Below the pieces are notes generated by a model. It made no database searches and was not told the DNA's origin. It saw only the letters and a list, made by a program, of their open reading frames with translations. A DNA stretch of 64,000 bases from Pegoplata infirma (Eukaryota; Arthropoda; Insecta; Diptera; Anthomyiidae): the NCBI GenBank assembly GCA_963921195.1, contig OY992540.1, positions 170,469,923 to 170,533,922 on the forward strand. Direction: 5' to 3'. Below are positions 52,590-63,809 of this stretch, piece after piece; within the stretch, counting starts at the first letter, position 1, and every line of letters starts with the position of its first letter. A program made the position numbers and the translations under genes.

Positions 52590-55150
52590 CCTGTGTTTGG
52601 TGTCATCCATACCACAGGCAAAGATATCGACACCATTACCATTGATATCAATTCCTACCCCGCAGATAGTAAAACATTTTTTAAAGATCGTAATCTAGAA
52701 CTTTAAACTCCTAAATTATTTCAAGTACTCAAGAAGTTAGGACGGTGCTTGATATAACCATTGACGGAAGAATTATTTCTTTTATTACAAAGCCAAAATA
52801 TTTAGGGGTCATATTAGACAGTATGCTGCATTTTTCTGCACATGCAAAGGATGTAAGCACTACGCGTACTTTAAAGAAACCACACATTAAAATCACTTGT
52901 CCGTACGAAGCGAAAGCCTCTACGATAATAGCTTCCGAGCTTAATAGCTGTCTACCAACACTGCGCAATTTTTTGGCTGATAGGAATCTCAAACTCTCAA
53001 CACCCAAGTCGACGGCCACACTCTTCACCACATGGAATACACCATTTCCAATTGTATTTTAAAAATTTCTAAATGTATTTTAAAATTGTCCAAATGTATT
53101 TTAAAATTGTCCAAATATATTTTAAAATTGTCCAAATGAATTTTAAAATTGTCCAAATGTATTTTAAAATTGTCCAAATGTATTTTAAAATTATCCAAAT
53201 GAATTTTAAAATTGTCCAAATGTATTTTAAAATTATCCAAATGTATTTTAAAATTGTCCAAATATATTTTAAAATTGTCCAAATGTATTTTAAAATTGTC
53301 CAAATGTATTTTAAAATTGTCCAAATGTAGTTTAAAATTTTCCAAATGTATTTTAAAATTGTCCAAATGCATTTTAAAATTGTCCAAATGTATTTTAAAA
53401 TTGTCTAAATGTAGTTTAAAATTTTCCAAATGTATTTTAAAAATTTCTAAATGTATTTTAAAATTGTCCAGTTGTATTTTAAAAATTTCCAAATGTATTT
53501 TCAAAATTGTCCAAATGTATTTTAAAATTGTCCAAATGTATTTTAAAATTGTCCAAATGTAGTTTAAAATTTTCCAAATGTATTTTAAAATTGTCCAAAT
53601 GTATTTTAAAATTGTCCAATTGTATTTTAAAATTTTCCAAATGTATTGTAAAATATTTCATATGTAATTCTACGTAGAATATTTTAAAATACATTTGGAA
53701 AATTTTTAAATACAATTGGACAATTTTAAAATACATTTGGACAATTTTAAAATACATTTGGAAAATTTTAAACTACATTTGGACAATTTTAAAATATATT
53801 TGGACAATTTTAAAATACATTTGGACAATTTTGAAAATACATTTGGAAAATTTTAAAATACAATTGGACAATTATAAAATACATATTGAAATTTATAAAA
53901 TACATTTGGAAAATTCTAAACTTCATTTAGACAATTTTAAAATACATTTGGACAATTTTAAAATACATTTGGAAAATTTTAAAATGCATTTGGAAATTTT
54001 TAAACTACATTTGGACAATTTTAAAATACATTTGGACAATTTTAAAATACAATTGAACAATTTTAAAATATATTTGGACAATTTCAAAATACATTTGGAC
54101 AATTTTAAAATTAATTTGGACAATTTTAAAATATATTTGGACAATTTTAAAATACATTTGGACAATTTTAAAATACATTTGGACAATTTTAAAATTCATT
54201 TGGAACATTTTAAAATACATTTGGACAATTTTAAAATACATTTGGACAATTTTAAAATACATTTGGAAATTTTTAAAATACAATTGGAAATGGTGTAATG
54301 AGATTACCAGGGACTCAATATCCACATAAGTGGACAGAAAGTTCCCACCATAAAAAACTCTTAGATTCTTGTTGTCCACTTTGATCCGTCTTTATGTTCG
54401 GAGTAATTCTATTTTGAAAGCGCTAACGGGCTAACTAATCTTTGCCCCAGGTGCAAAGATTAGGAGACGATCTTGACAACATAGCAATAGGTTGTCCCCT
54501 TATCGACTATGCCGCCCGGTCTGGTCACCGTCCGTTAGCGTCACACAGTGGAGAAAACTCCAAATGGCGCAGTACACGAACCTCAGAGTGGTATCAGGGT
54601 GTCATTCAATTGCATCCGAAGACCACCTGCATGAGAAGTCCAAAAATCTGCCCGATGGGAGCATTGCTCCCTTCTTACCCGTCAATTTGTGCTTGAGTGT
54701 AATATGACCGTGAACCCCAACCATGCTAGCGTCGAAGGTACGTCGACACCGGAGGTGAGACAGGTGAGGTCTGACATGCGGTCCGAGAAATCGGACCGCA
54801 TATTTGACAAATATATCACAAATTTGGTGCAGAGTGGCAACCTAAAAGAGGCAGGCCCATCTCTACTCCGAGATCATCTCAAAATCCATTAGGAGGATGA
54901 GAGACAATGTCGTACTAGGTGGCAGGCCTCCAGCCCTTGCCGAATAGGACAAGAGCCTGCCACGTAAGGCCCGTACGAAATTGTCCCAACTCAGGTTAGG
55001 TAACTATAGGGAGCTGAATAGTTATCTGGCCAGAGTTAACACCTACGTCTCGGACGCCTGCCCACCACACAAACTCACAGGTCATTGTGGACCAATCGAG
55101 TAGAGGCAGCTCGCTTCCTCAAATTGGAAATGTTACCTGTTCAATGTCTC
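52590..55150 (+). pseudogene. LINE relic (RT C-terminal part), split by a foldback
   Basis: Upstream of the foldback the translation holds CLPTLRNFLADRNLKLS and KSTATLFTTW. Downstream it holds DYAA, a WSPSVSVTQWRKLQ block, SGCHSIASEDHLHEKSKNL and a terminal region with NLCLSVI and NPNHAS. Those are the conserved post-RT blocks of jockey/R1-type insect LINEs (WSP...QWxKLQ...DHLHxE). Several frameshifts and stops separate them. The 53040-54295 insertion sits in this region. The boundaries are approximate and there is no visible poly-A or TSD. Confidence 0.7.
53040..54295. mobile_element. Foldback element made of 21-bp tandem repeats in both arms
   Basis: The ends CACCATTTCCAATTGTATTT and its inverse (AATACAATTGGAAATGGTG) are flanked by TA on both sides (53038-53039, 54296-54297). 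The left arm (to about 53650) is about 28 tandem copies of ATTTTAAAATTGTCCAAATGT; the right arm (from about 53680) is the same unit in inverse orientation. The centre is at about 53650-53680 (TTCATATGTAATTCTACG). The 21-bp unit keeps all reading frames open as heptapeptide repeats, so frames here are accidental. Confidence 0.9.
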
Positions 55151-55167
55151 CCATCCCCAACTGAAAA

Positions 55168-55500
55168 TCTATATAAATAAAAATCAAATGTAGTTCGATG
55201 GTAATTGCATCAGTTGAGAACGGCTGGACCGATTTGGATATTTTTTTTTTAAATGTTCGTCATAGTCTAGCTTAGGTTTTTACGGAAAGAAAAATTTACC
55301 ACGCCCACTTTACGGCCACTTTTTCCAATTTATCTAAAATCGGAAAAAGGCTGTACCGGTTTGGCTATTTTTTGTTTAAATGTTCGTAGTAATTTAATTT
55401 AAGTTTTTAATGAAAGAAAAATTTACCACGCGCTGAACCGATTTGGCTAATCTTATTTTATATAAATAAAAATCAAATGTCGTTCATTGGTATTTGCATC
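55168..55500 (+). mobile_element. Two tandem Helitron-like 5' ends (truncated)
   Basis: TCTATATAAATAAAAATC follows an A at 55168, with CAGTTGAGAACGGCTGGACC inside the first 70 bases. A second head (TATATAAATAAAAATCAAAT) starts at about 55461. The minus-strand Helitron at 58813-61140 has the same 5' end. No 3' end is found before 56072. Confidence 0.7.
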
Positions 55501-55539
55501 ACTTTAGAACGGTTGGTCTGATTTGTCTCAGATTTTGAT

Positions 55540-55940
55540 AAATTTTTTTAGTTTCTGAAACTTCGTCCGAGACATTTTTCCAATAGAAATATGTAGATTC
55601 AATTTCATTTTCCTATAAAAAAAACCCAGATTTTAAGACATTTTTCCTATAGAATCTGAAACATTTTTTCATAAGGAAAAAGTCTTATACTCGGACATAT
55701 TTTTCCAATAACACATTTTCAGATTCTGAGACATATATAAAATATTTGAAATTCTTACGACACATTTCTTACATAAAATGTCTCTGATTCTGAAACATTT
55801 TTAAAGAAAAAGTCTCAGATTCGGAGATATTTTTTCTATAGAAAAAGTCTTAGATTCTAAGCCATTTTTCATGAAGAAAAAGTCTCAGATTCTAAAACAT
55901 TTTTCGTATAGAAAATCTTAGATTCTTAACATTTTTACTA
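55540..55940. repeat. Diverged palindromic minisatellite, fourth locus
   Basis: TCTCAGATT..GAGA and TTTTTCTATAGAAAAA-like units, many mutated, follow the Helitron-like heads inside the 3.8-kb intron. Confidence 0.7.
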
Positions 55941-56071
55941 TACAAAAATTTAAAAATTCCTTCCCTCCATGGGTCAGCGCATGTCTCAAAATCTGAAAAA
56001 TTTTGTAATACAATACTCGAAACACAACAAAGACGTACATATGTTAAAATAATAAGAATTTTTAAAATTAC

Positions 56072-56192
56072 CAATAAACTGTGTAACGACTTAAAATGCC
56101 ATTGCTCTGTTCCGGAGGACTCCAAAAAACTATAGCGGATTTACTAGTAACTGAAGTCGGGTTAAACGAAAGATTTTTTGGTTGTGATGGAG
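56072..56192 (-). CDS. dome: domeless-like cytokine receptor, FN3 first-half exon
   Basis: The acceptor is TTTTTTTCAG before CTCCATCA, the donor GTAATT after TATTG. It finishes an Ala codon begun in the exon at 56487-56949 (G + CT). It reads PSQPKNLSFNP, SAIVFWSPPEQSNG and SRYTVY, the A, B and C strands of an FN3 domain. The other half is in the exon at 52080-52249. The exon ends in phase 2. Confidence 0.9.
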
Positions 56193-56486
56193 CTGAAAAA
56201 AAAAAAACAAATCGAAAAAGTTTAAACTTTATACATATGTTGTACATTTATTTGTCTTTTATTAAAGTGGCAATTCCGCCCGAAAATAAAATTAAATGTT
56301 TACTTTTTTGGAAAGAAAACATTTTCCTTAACTAAAGTAGAATTAACTTGAATGAAAGTGATTTCATTACGAAAAATTGTTTCGTTTCAAGTTTTAAGAG
56401 AAAAACTCTAATTTCACTTTCGGAATGGAACTCTTTGTTTACTTCGGTTGATTTTATTTGAAAAAAAATATGTTAAGTATACTTAC

Positions 56487-56949
56487 CACTCGATTTAGAT
56501 CTAACACAACTTTTATCACTATTGCGTCCTGGTTTATTGGAGGTATACATAAACATATATAAGCATATCTTGGTAAATGGTGGTAAATTGGTAATAGTAT
56601 AATTCCGAATGTCCCCGTGCTTCTCTATTAGTAGTTCAACAGTTTTTTCAGGTAACGAACAATTTCCCTCTTCCGTTACTTGACAGTACGTCAAGTTGTA
56701 GCCCTTGAGTATTGAAGCACAAACACTACCCGAATTCCACTTGACTAGAATTGAACTTTCATTTAAACTGGTAGCTTCAAGTTCCATTTTCATAAGTTCA
56801 GTTGAAATGTCTCTAGAACATCGGGCCCATTGCATACCTTTATTGTAGTTTGGATAATTAGCTGATATGGCTAAATTTAAACTGCGATCCTTGGGTTCGG
56901 TTGTAAAATGTGTGGTGTATTTATCTACATATTTATACGAAATCGGTCC
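56487..56949 (-). CDS. dome: domeless-like cytokine receptor, FN3 exon
   Basis: The acceptor TTTTTTTAG precedes GGACCGAT, the donor GTAAGT follows TCGAGTG. The first ~50 residues (SYKYVDKYTTHF to RCSRDIS) are the end of one FN3-like domain. The rest is a full FN3 domain (VKWNSGS, KGYNLTYCQ, NYTITNLPPFTKICLYM) with several Cys (CAS, TYC, NCS, KIC, SCV), as in cytokine-binding modules. It joins 56072-56192 across a 294-bp intron. Upstream exons, including the signal peptide, are not in the window and presumably lie past base 64000. Confidence 0.85.
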
Positions 56950-57023
56950 CTAAAAAAAATTTGTAAAATATTTTATTGAAAATAAAGTTAATTTGTACTT
57001 TACGTTTGGATTAAAATACAAAT

Positions 57024-57940
57024 AAAAACAAATATAAAAAATTAATTCGACTTGGCCGAACCCTCCACATAATGATTGTAATTATACCCTACACCACACT
57101 GTGGTACAGGGTATAATGAGTTTGTGCTGATGTTTGTAACTACCCGAAATATTGGTCCTACCCCCACTTTTAAGTATACCGATCGACTTAGAATCACTTT
57201 TTGAGTCGATTTAGCGATGTCCGTCCGTCCGTCCGTCTGTCCGTCCGTCTGTCCGTCCGTCCGTCCGTCTGTCTGTCCATGTAAACGGTGTAAACACGAT
57301 ACAGGTCGCAATTCTCGATCAATTGACTTGAAATTTAAAACTTAAGCCTCTTTTGGCCCAAGGACGAAGCCTATTGAAATTGGAAAAAATCGGTCCATAT
57401 TAAGACCTAGCCCCCATACAAAGGTCCTCTTTAGTTTTGGCTCAAATGACTCTAATAGTCGCATTTTAATAGGTATCTTTTCAAAATTTGGCAGGAATTA
57501 ATGTTTTATACACACAAATCACCATTCCGAATTTTAAAGAAATCGAACCAGTTCTTCTAGTAGCCCCCATACAAACCACCTTCCCGATTTTCACATAAAT
57601 CTCTCAATTTTCATGAAAATAGAAAATATTTAATTAAAATCTGTTTGTGTATGTTACGCATTTAATAACCTTATCAAATCTAATTATCATCGGACCATTT
57701 TGGACTTAGGTCCCATGTGGAAATTTCGCCCGATATTCAGTTGAAGCGATTTATTGTCAACAAAAAGAAGCCTATTCCACTCAAATTTGATTAGTGATTG
57801 CTTTTTACACTTATTAAAGATTTGACAAAATATAGATCTAATCAGTCCATGTTTGAACTTGGGACCCATGGTCCGGGAAACTCTGGTGTAGGGTATTATA
57901 TGGTCGGTCTTGACCGACTATAATTTTCTTACTTGTTTTT
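57024..57940 (+). mobile_element. DINE-1/mini-me-like element, second subfamily
   Basis: It starts AATTCGACTTGGCCGAACCC, with CTACACCACACTGTGGTACA at the head, a (GTCY)n tract at 57219-57275, GGTGTAGGGTATTATATGGTC near the end and TTTCTTACTTGTTTTT as the tail. The reverse copy is at 32387-33105. It lies in the intron upstream of the exon at 56487-56949. Confidence 0.85.
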
Positions 57941-58074
57941 TCTGACGTATTTTTTTTTTTTTTGAAAAATTTTGATTTGCGGGGGTCGCTGGGGGACACC
58001 TTATTTATCGTGAAAAATGTTGTGAAATTCATTTATTATGCTTTTTGCACTAAACTAATACAATTTAATCATTA
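57941..58074. other. Short unmarked stretch
   Basis: Nothing recognisable between DINE-1 and the foldback. Confidence 0.4.
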
Positions 58075-61000
58075 CACTGTGCTACAAAAAACACAAAATC
58101 AAATATACTTTTAAAATGAGGTAGTTAAGGTTGTAGGTCTCGCCGAAAAGATCACAAAAATGCCCATCAAACTTGCCAGACACTCTCAAATTTTAAAGTT
58201 ATTGTCAATAAACGATTTTTTGGGACTTTTTTTACTAAACCACGTGTTACTTAAACATTTTGTAACCGATTTTCAATTTTTAAACTGTTTTAGATAGAAG
58301 AAGGATAGGGCTTTTCATGTATGTGAAGTGGTTTATTCATATAAATAAGATATGTATTGATTTTTTCAACAATATCTATTTTTTTGTTATTTTTTGAAAA
58401 TTTTTGGAGTTTATCTATTTTTTTCTGTTATAGTTCGTTCAACAACATTTATATTTATAAACGTATTCTTAAAGAAAATTTAATTGTGAATACGATGAGC
58501 TTTATGTAGAAAAAATCGGATAACAATTGACAGAGTTGTGATAATTTTTCTAAAAAAGAAAATTAAGATTTTGCTTGAAATTGCCGTTCGGATAACCCAG
58601 GCAAAAAAAAATTAAAAGCTAACGAACACACTAAAAAGTCGCGTATCATTATTTTAAAGGTTTTTGGCCTCCTGAATTCGAATTTGACCTTGAAATTGCG
58701 CTATCTTATTAAGTTTTTGATAAATCAGTTTATGTTTAATATCTCAAAAAACTGACGAGATAGAGCAATTTAAAGGCCAGATTCTGATTCAAACCTTTAA
58801 AAATATTGTACACTAGCTGGCCCGGTCCGCGTTGCTGGCCCAAATGTAAGATAAGTATTATATTTCGTCTCGTCTTTAAAGACCCGATTAGGCAGATAAT
58901 CATCTTCAAATTGTATTTTGGGAATTAAAAAAAAAATACTATGTCTTCGACTTTGCGAACTGTTTAAATTTAAAACTTCTTTAGTATCATTACGAAAAAC
59001 ACAAAAATAAATTACGCATATTCTTCGTTCTTATCGTGAGCTATTGTCTTAAGCTCAAACAAACCTTTATAGTTTTCCCGGATTTTCCGCTTTTCCGTGA
59101 CACTTTTCTCAGGACAATAAATATTTCCGTAAAGTCCTTACTTGGACTATAATGATCATAAAAAAAAAAAATAGCAAATCAGGCCAATCGTTCCCCGATT
59201 TTAGATGAATTGAGAAAAGTGGGAGTGGACAATTTGTCCTTTCGTTAAAACCTTAGTTGTACTATCACGAACGTCAACAAATACCAAATACGCCAAACGG
59301 CCCTGCCGTTTTTTCTATTTTAGATATATCGAAATAAAAGTGGGCGTGAAAGATTTTTATTTCCGTTGGACTATGACTATAAAAAATAATGCTTAGTCAA
59401 ATCGATCAAAGGAAGCGTAAAAGTACACAGAAAATAATATCGTATATTTTATTTTAATTAAAATTTTAATTGTTTTTTAATTTAATATTAATTAAACTTT
59501 TAATTAATATAATTAATTGTTTAATTAAATTTTTAACTTTATTTTAATTAATATTTTAATTGTTTTCAAATTTGGCATTAATTAAGTATTTAATTTATAT
59601 AATTAAATGTTTAATTAAATTTTTAGCTTTATTTATTTTTTTTTTGTTTTGTTTTCCGTGTGTGTGCGAGTGTGTGTTTTTCTCTTGCATTGTATAACAT
59701 ACAAAAAAAATACATAAGTATAAAAAGTTTGTTGAACGTTTTTTTTATTTTTCACATAGGTTTTTGAATTCTCATTTTGTTTATAGTTTTATGTGTATGT
59801 ATATGAAAGGTTTATAATCAACTTTATAAAATCATCTCACTGACTATGTCTTTACGGCATAAATAAATTTGGTAAAGTTTGAAGAAATATTTTTTTTAAA
59901 TATTTTATTCAAAAAGAATGTTTTTACAAATTATTTTTTTTTTAATATAATATTTTTAATTAATTTTTTTAATTTATACAATTAAAATTTTAATTATTTT
60001 TTTTTTTAATTTTAACTAAATTTTTTAATTTATATTTAATTTTAATTAAATAAATATCCATTTATTTTTAATTAACGACATACAAATATTTTTAATTCAT
60101 TTGCGCATTTTAGTATTGGTCCGGATTTAATTAATTTTTTAATTAAATCTACGAATTTTTTAATTAAATATTTTTTTTATTTTTTTCTGTGTATGAGTCA
60201 TTATTTTTTTTTTCGAAAAAACCTAAAACAAACATTTTAAAAAAATATTATTCAAATCGGTCAGTTCTCAAGTGATGCGATAAGAACGAACTATGTACAT
60301 TTGATTTTAATTTGTATTTAATTATTCTAAATTTTATTGTTCTATATTTTATTATTCTATATTTTATTTTTCTATAGCATAAAAACCTTATTCGAATTTA
60401 ACCAACTCGGTCCATCCGTTTAAAAGTGGGCGTAGAAATGCAAAATTGTTTTATTTACGGAAATTTTAGTTGGACTATGACGAACATTAAAAACAAAATT
60501 AGACAAATTGATCCAGCCATTCCATGATTGAAAATATATATATCGGGAAAAGTGGGCGTAAAAATAGGCGTGGACAATTACTTATTCTTTCCTTAAAAAT
60601 CTTTTGCGGACTATAACCAAATCGGGCTAGCCGTTATAGTTTTTTCGATACATAAAAAAAGTGAGGGTGGGAAATTTTACTATGCGTAAAAACCTTAGTT
60701 GAATTATGACGAACATTTTCAAAAAAAATTAGCCAAAGTGGGCATGTTCAATTTATGATTTCGTAAAAACCAAAGTTGGAATGGGATGATAATTCATTTA
60801 AAAAAAATTTAGTCAAATCGGTCCAGCAATTCTCAGATTTTAGATAAATTGAAAAAGTGGGCGTAAAAGTAGGTGTGGTCGATTTTTCTTTCAGTAAAAA
60901 CTTAAAATACTTTATTATGAACCTTAAAATAAAAAATTACCCTGATCGGTGCAGCCGTTTTCCGATTTTATATAAATCAAAAAAAGTGGGCGTAAGAGTG

Positions 61001-61687
61001 GGCGTGGTCAAATTTTCTTTACGTAAAAACCTAAGTTGGACTATGATGAACATTTAAAAAAAAAAATCATCCAATTCGGTCCATCCGTTCTCAACTGATG
61101 CTGTTACCAACGAACGACAATTGATTTTTATTTATATAGATTACCTCTTATGATAAAATTATTTCTTTTGTCTGGGATTTCTGAACGGCGATTTACTGCA
61201 AAATCTTAATATTCTTTTTTAGAAAAATTATCACAACTCTGTCAATTGTCATCCGATTTCTTCAGGATAAAGCTTATCGTATTTAGAATCAAATTTTCTT
61301 CAAAAATACGTTTATAAATATAAAGGTTGTTAAACGAACTATAGCAGAAAAAAATCGATAAACTCGAAAAATTTTCAAAAAATAACAAAAAAATTTGATT
61401 TTATAGAAAAAATCAATAAATATCTTTCTTATATGTATAGACCAATTCACACATATGGAAAGACCCATCTTTCTTCTATCAAAAACTGTTCAAAAATTTA
61501 AAATCGGTTGTAAATTTTCTGAATTACAAAAGGTTAAGTGAGAAAAGCCCCAAAAAAAAGTTTTTTCACAATAACTCTAAAATTTGAGGGTGTCTGGCAA
61601 GTTTAATGGGCATTTTTGTGATCTACTGACAAGACCAACAACCTATACTATGTCACATCAGAAGTATTTTTTCACTGTAGCACAGTG
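58075..61687. mobile_element. CACTG-ended foldback element carrying a Helitron
   Basis: Ends CACTGTGCTAC and GTAGCACAGTG, with TTA on both sides (58072-58074, 61688-61690). Arms of about 0.6-0.7 kb are inverted copies: ATTGACAGAGTTGTGATAA and AACTCTGTCAATTGTC, CCAGACACTCTCAAATTTTA and GGGTGTCTGGCAAGTTTAAT. The Helitron at 58813-61140 sits between the arms, so the original element was about 1.3 kb. CACTG ends and a 3-bp target fit the CMC (CACTA/Chapaev) group; this is inference. Confidence 0.8.
58813..61140 (-). mobile_element. Non-autonomous Helitron-like element, minus strand
   Basis: Read on the minus strand it starts TCTATATAAATAAAAATC after an A and ends GGACCGGGCCAGCTAG before a T, a Helitron layout. 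Repeats of about 130 bp, containing AAATCGGTCCAGC and AAAGTGGGCGT motifs, occur at about 59190-59400 and 60400-61130. The centre (59440-60190) is AT-rich with many TTAATTAAA motifs. There is no Rep/helicase frame. The terminal GC-rich block is strikingly different from its AT-rich surroundings. Confidence 0.75.
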
Positions 61688-61857
61688 TTATTTAAACTAT
61701 TTTCTAATATCCACGCCCATAAAAGAGGGCGGACCGAAAAAAATGATATTTTCCAATCCCCTGTGTCCAAGTTCATGACTTTGATCTTCTTCTAGCATAA
61801 AAATGTTTCATTTGTTTTACAAAAAAAAAAATAAAAAAATTTACTCTTTTTGAGGTT

Positions 61858-62089
61858 CCCAGCAAAAACTTCGCGTACCAAGTAATTAACTGAAGGGGTT
61901 AGAAAAAATATAAGTAACTAGTTACCTCCCAATTTCAATGTTAATTACTTTAACACGGTGATGTCATTGGACATCACCACATTTTGTCTTTTTGGGCGTA
62001 AAATAATTCTAATGGTAATTAATATTATTCATAGCCATTACCAAGTAAGCGAGACAAGAAGGAGTACCCATCACCAAGTTTTTGCTGGG
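61858..62089. mobile_element. 232-bp MITE, CCCAGCAAAAACT ends
   Basis: Inverted ends CCCAGCAAAAACTT and AAGTTTTTGCTGGG, with GGTGATGTCATTGGACATCACC, a perfect 22-base palindrome around CC/GG, at its middle (about 61959-61980). ACCAAGTAA recurs at the left and right. The ends resemble those of 39273-39618. Confidence 0.7.
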
Positions 62090-62953
62090 TTGTTTTAGTT
62101 CTCCAATGGGGAACTTTTGTCCCTCTAGTTTAGGGTTGCCATCCGTCCTCTTTTCCCCGGACACCGTCCTCTTTTCTAGGGCGTCCGGGGCAGTCCTACT
62201 TCTTTTTTATTAAGTGTCCGGGGTTGTCCTACTTTTTGTTCTTTTCCCCATTACTTTTTTTTATTGCATCTAAACTTTAAAATTATTGGAATCGCTGTAT
62301 TGCTTCTAAACTTTTAAATTATTGGCATTTGCTCTCCGAAACAAGATTTGTATCTCAAAAATTTCTATTTGCATTTCAAAATTTTCTAAATGATTTTAAG
62401 AAAAGTCCTTTTTAATTTCAAAATGTCCAATTCTATTTGTATTTTATTTCTAATTGAATTTCAAAAGTTTCTATTTGTATTTTAAAATTTTGTAAATGCT
62501 TTTCAGAATATTCCATTTCAGAAATTTTCCTTTTAGAAATTTCCAATTTCATTTCAGAAATTTCCAATTCCATTTCAGAAATTTCGAATTCCTTTTAAGA
62601 AATTTACAATTGTATTTTAAGAATTTCCTTTTATACTTTAAAATTTTCTATGTGATTTTCAGAAAATTCCAATTATATTTCAAAAATGTCCATTTGTATT
62701 TCAAAGTTTTTCAAATTCGTTTCAGAAAATGTGGATATACAAATCGAATTTTTTGAAAAGCTTTTAGAAAATTTTAAAATACAAATAAAAACTTTTGAAA
62801 TATAATTGGAAATTGAAAATAAATTTTCTTAAAATCATTTAGAAAATTTTGAAATGCAAATGGAAATTTTTGAAATACAATTTTTTTTCCGACGAGCAAA
62901 ATTTAAGACACAACAGCTGATAATAATTTAAATAAACATTTAAATTTCAGAAA

Positions 62954-63809
62954 TAGTCCCAATTCACAACAGGCAATTTTAATTGCGGCAATTTTTGTGT
63001 TTCTCTTTTGAACTTGCCGTTTATGTTCACACACTGGCAATTCTGTTCGGCAATTCCAAAAAGAATGTGAAAATACTCTACAGATTGAGAGTTGCGAATG
63101 AAAAAACAAAACGAATTGCCAGTACGAGCAAGTTTTTTCCCCTTTCCATTCCTCTCACCTCTCTCTCCTATAAACTAACAAGGGAAGTATCTCAACCCTT
63201 ATGAACCGATTTGCCTGAAACTTAAAATATATATTAAAGAGACGATTTTAATGTTGGGGTGTCTCGGCTTATCGGCCATATCGGTGTTTAAAAATTTCGT
63301 TGTCCCCTTATGAAACCATGTGGACCTTCGGGAAAATTTTGATAACTTCCGAACTAACAGGAATATCATCTAGGGCAAAAATACGGGTCGACTTAAATTT
63401 AATAAAGATTATTTCTTATCCATATGGATATCGTAGGTCTATGTCTTCACATAAGTACCCCCAAAATTTACACATTTTTCTGAAAAAAATATTTAAAGAA
63501 ACCGAATTTTTACAAGGTTATGTCACCGTTAGATAGGCATTGAAAAAACCTTTCTTCTCATATGAAAACATCATGTAGTTTCTTAAAAAGAAATGGCTGA
63601 AAAATCCAAAAAACGATTTTTTCGCCATTTTTTGATCCATGTTTTGAACCCCTAAATCCCCGATATGGCCGATAATCCGAGACACCCCAACCTTAGAATT
63701 GTCTCTTTGAGATATATTTTTAGTTTCAGGCAAATCGGTTCATAAGGGTTGAGATACTTCCCTTGTAAGAATTGCGACTATTAAAATTGCCCTGTATAAA
63801 TTGGGACAT
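62954..63809. mobile_element. MITE with GTCCCAATT ends, carrying a Harbinger-type element
   Basis: The left end GTCCCAATTCACAACAGGCAATTTTAATTGC is mirrored by the right end (TTAAAATTGCCCTGTATAAATTGGGAC). GAATTGCCAG and CTGGCAATTC make inner inverted repeats. The nested element is 63179-63765. The MITE at 32028-32160 shares the GGCAATTTTAATTGC motif. Confidence 0.75.
63179..63765. mobile_element. Harbinger-type foldback element (TAA target)
   Basis: Ends CAAGGGAAGTATCTC and GAGATACTTCCCTTG, TAA on both sides (63176-63178, 63766-63768). Arms of at least 100 bp are inverted copies: CTTATGAACCGATTTGCCTG and CAGGCAAATCGGTTCATAAG, GGGGTGTCTCGG and CCGAGACACCCC. The terminal CAAGGGAAGT is shared with 11474-12073. 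Non-coding. Confidence 0.85.

Larger units (their letters stand above)
52250..56071 (-). other. dome: 3.8-kb dome intron with LINE and satellites
   Basis: It splits one FN3 domain between exons. It contains a dead LINE (about 52590-55150), a foldback of 21-bp repeats inside it, two partial Helitron heads, and a degenerate palindromic minisatellite. No exon frame is seen inside. Confidence 0.7.

Noticed and set aside
53025..54379. Several open frames with heptapeptide repeats
   Set aside because: They follow from a 21-bp tandem repeat without stop codons in most frames on both strands; no start context, and the region is a foldback inside an intron.
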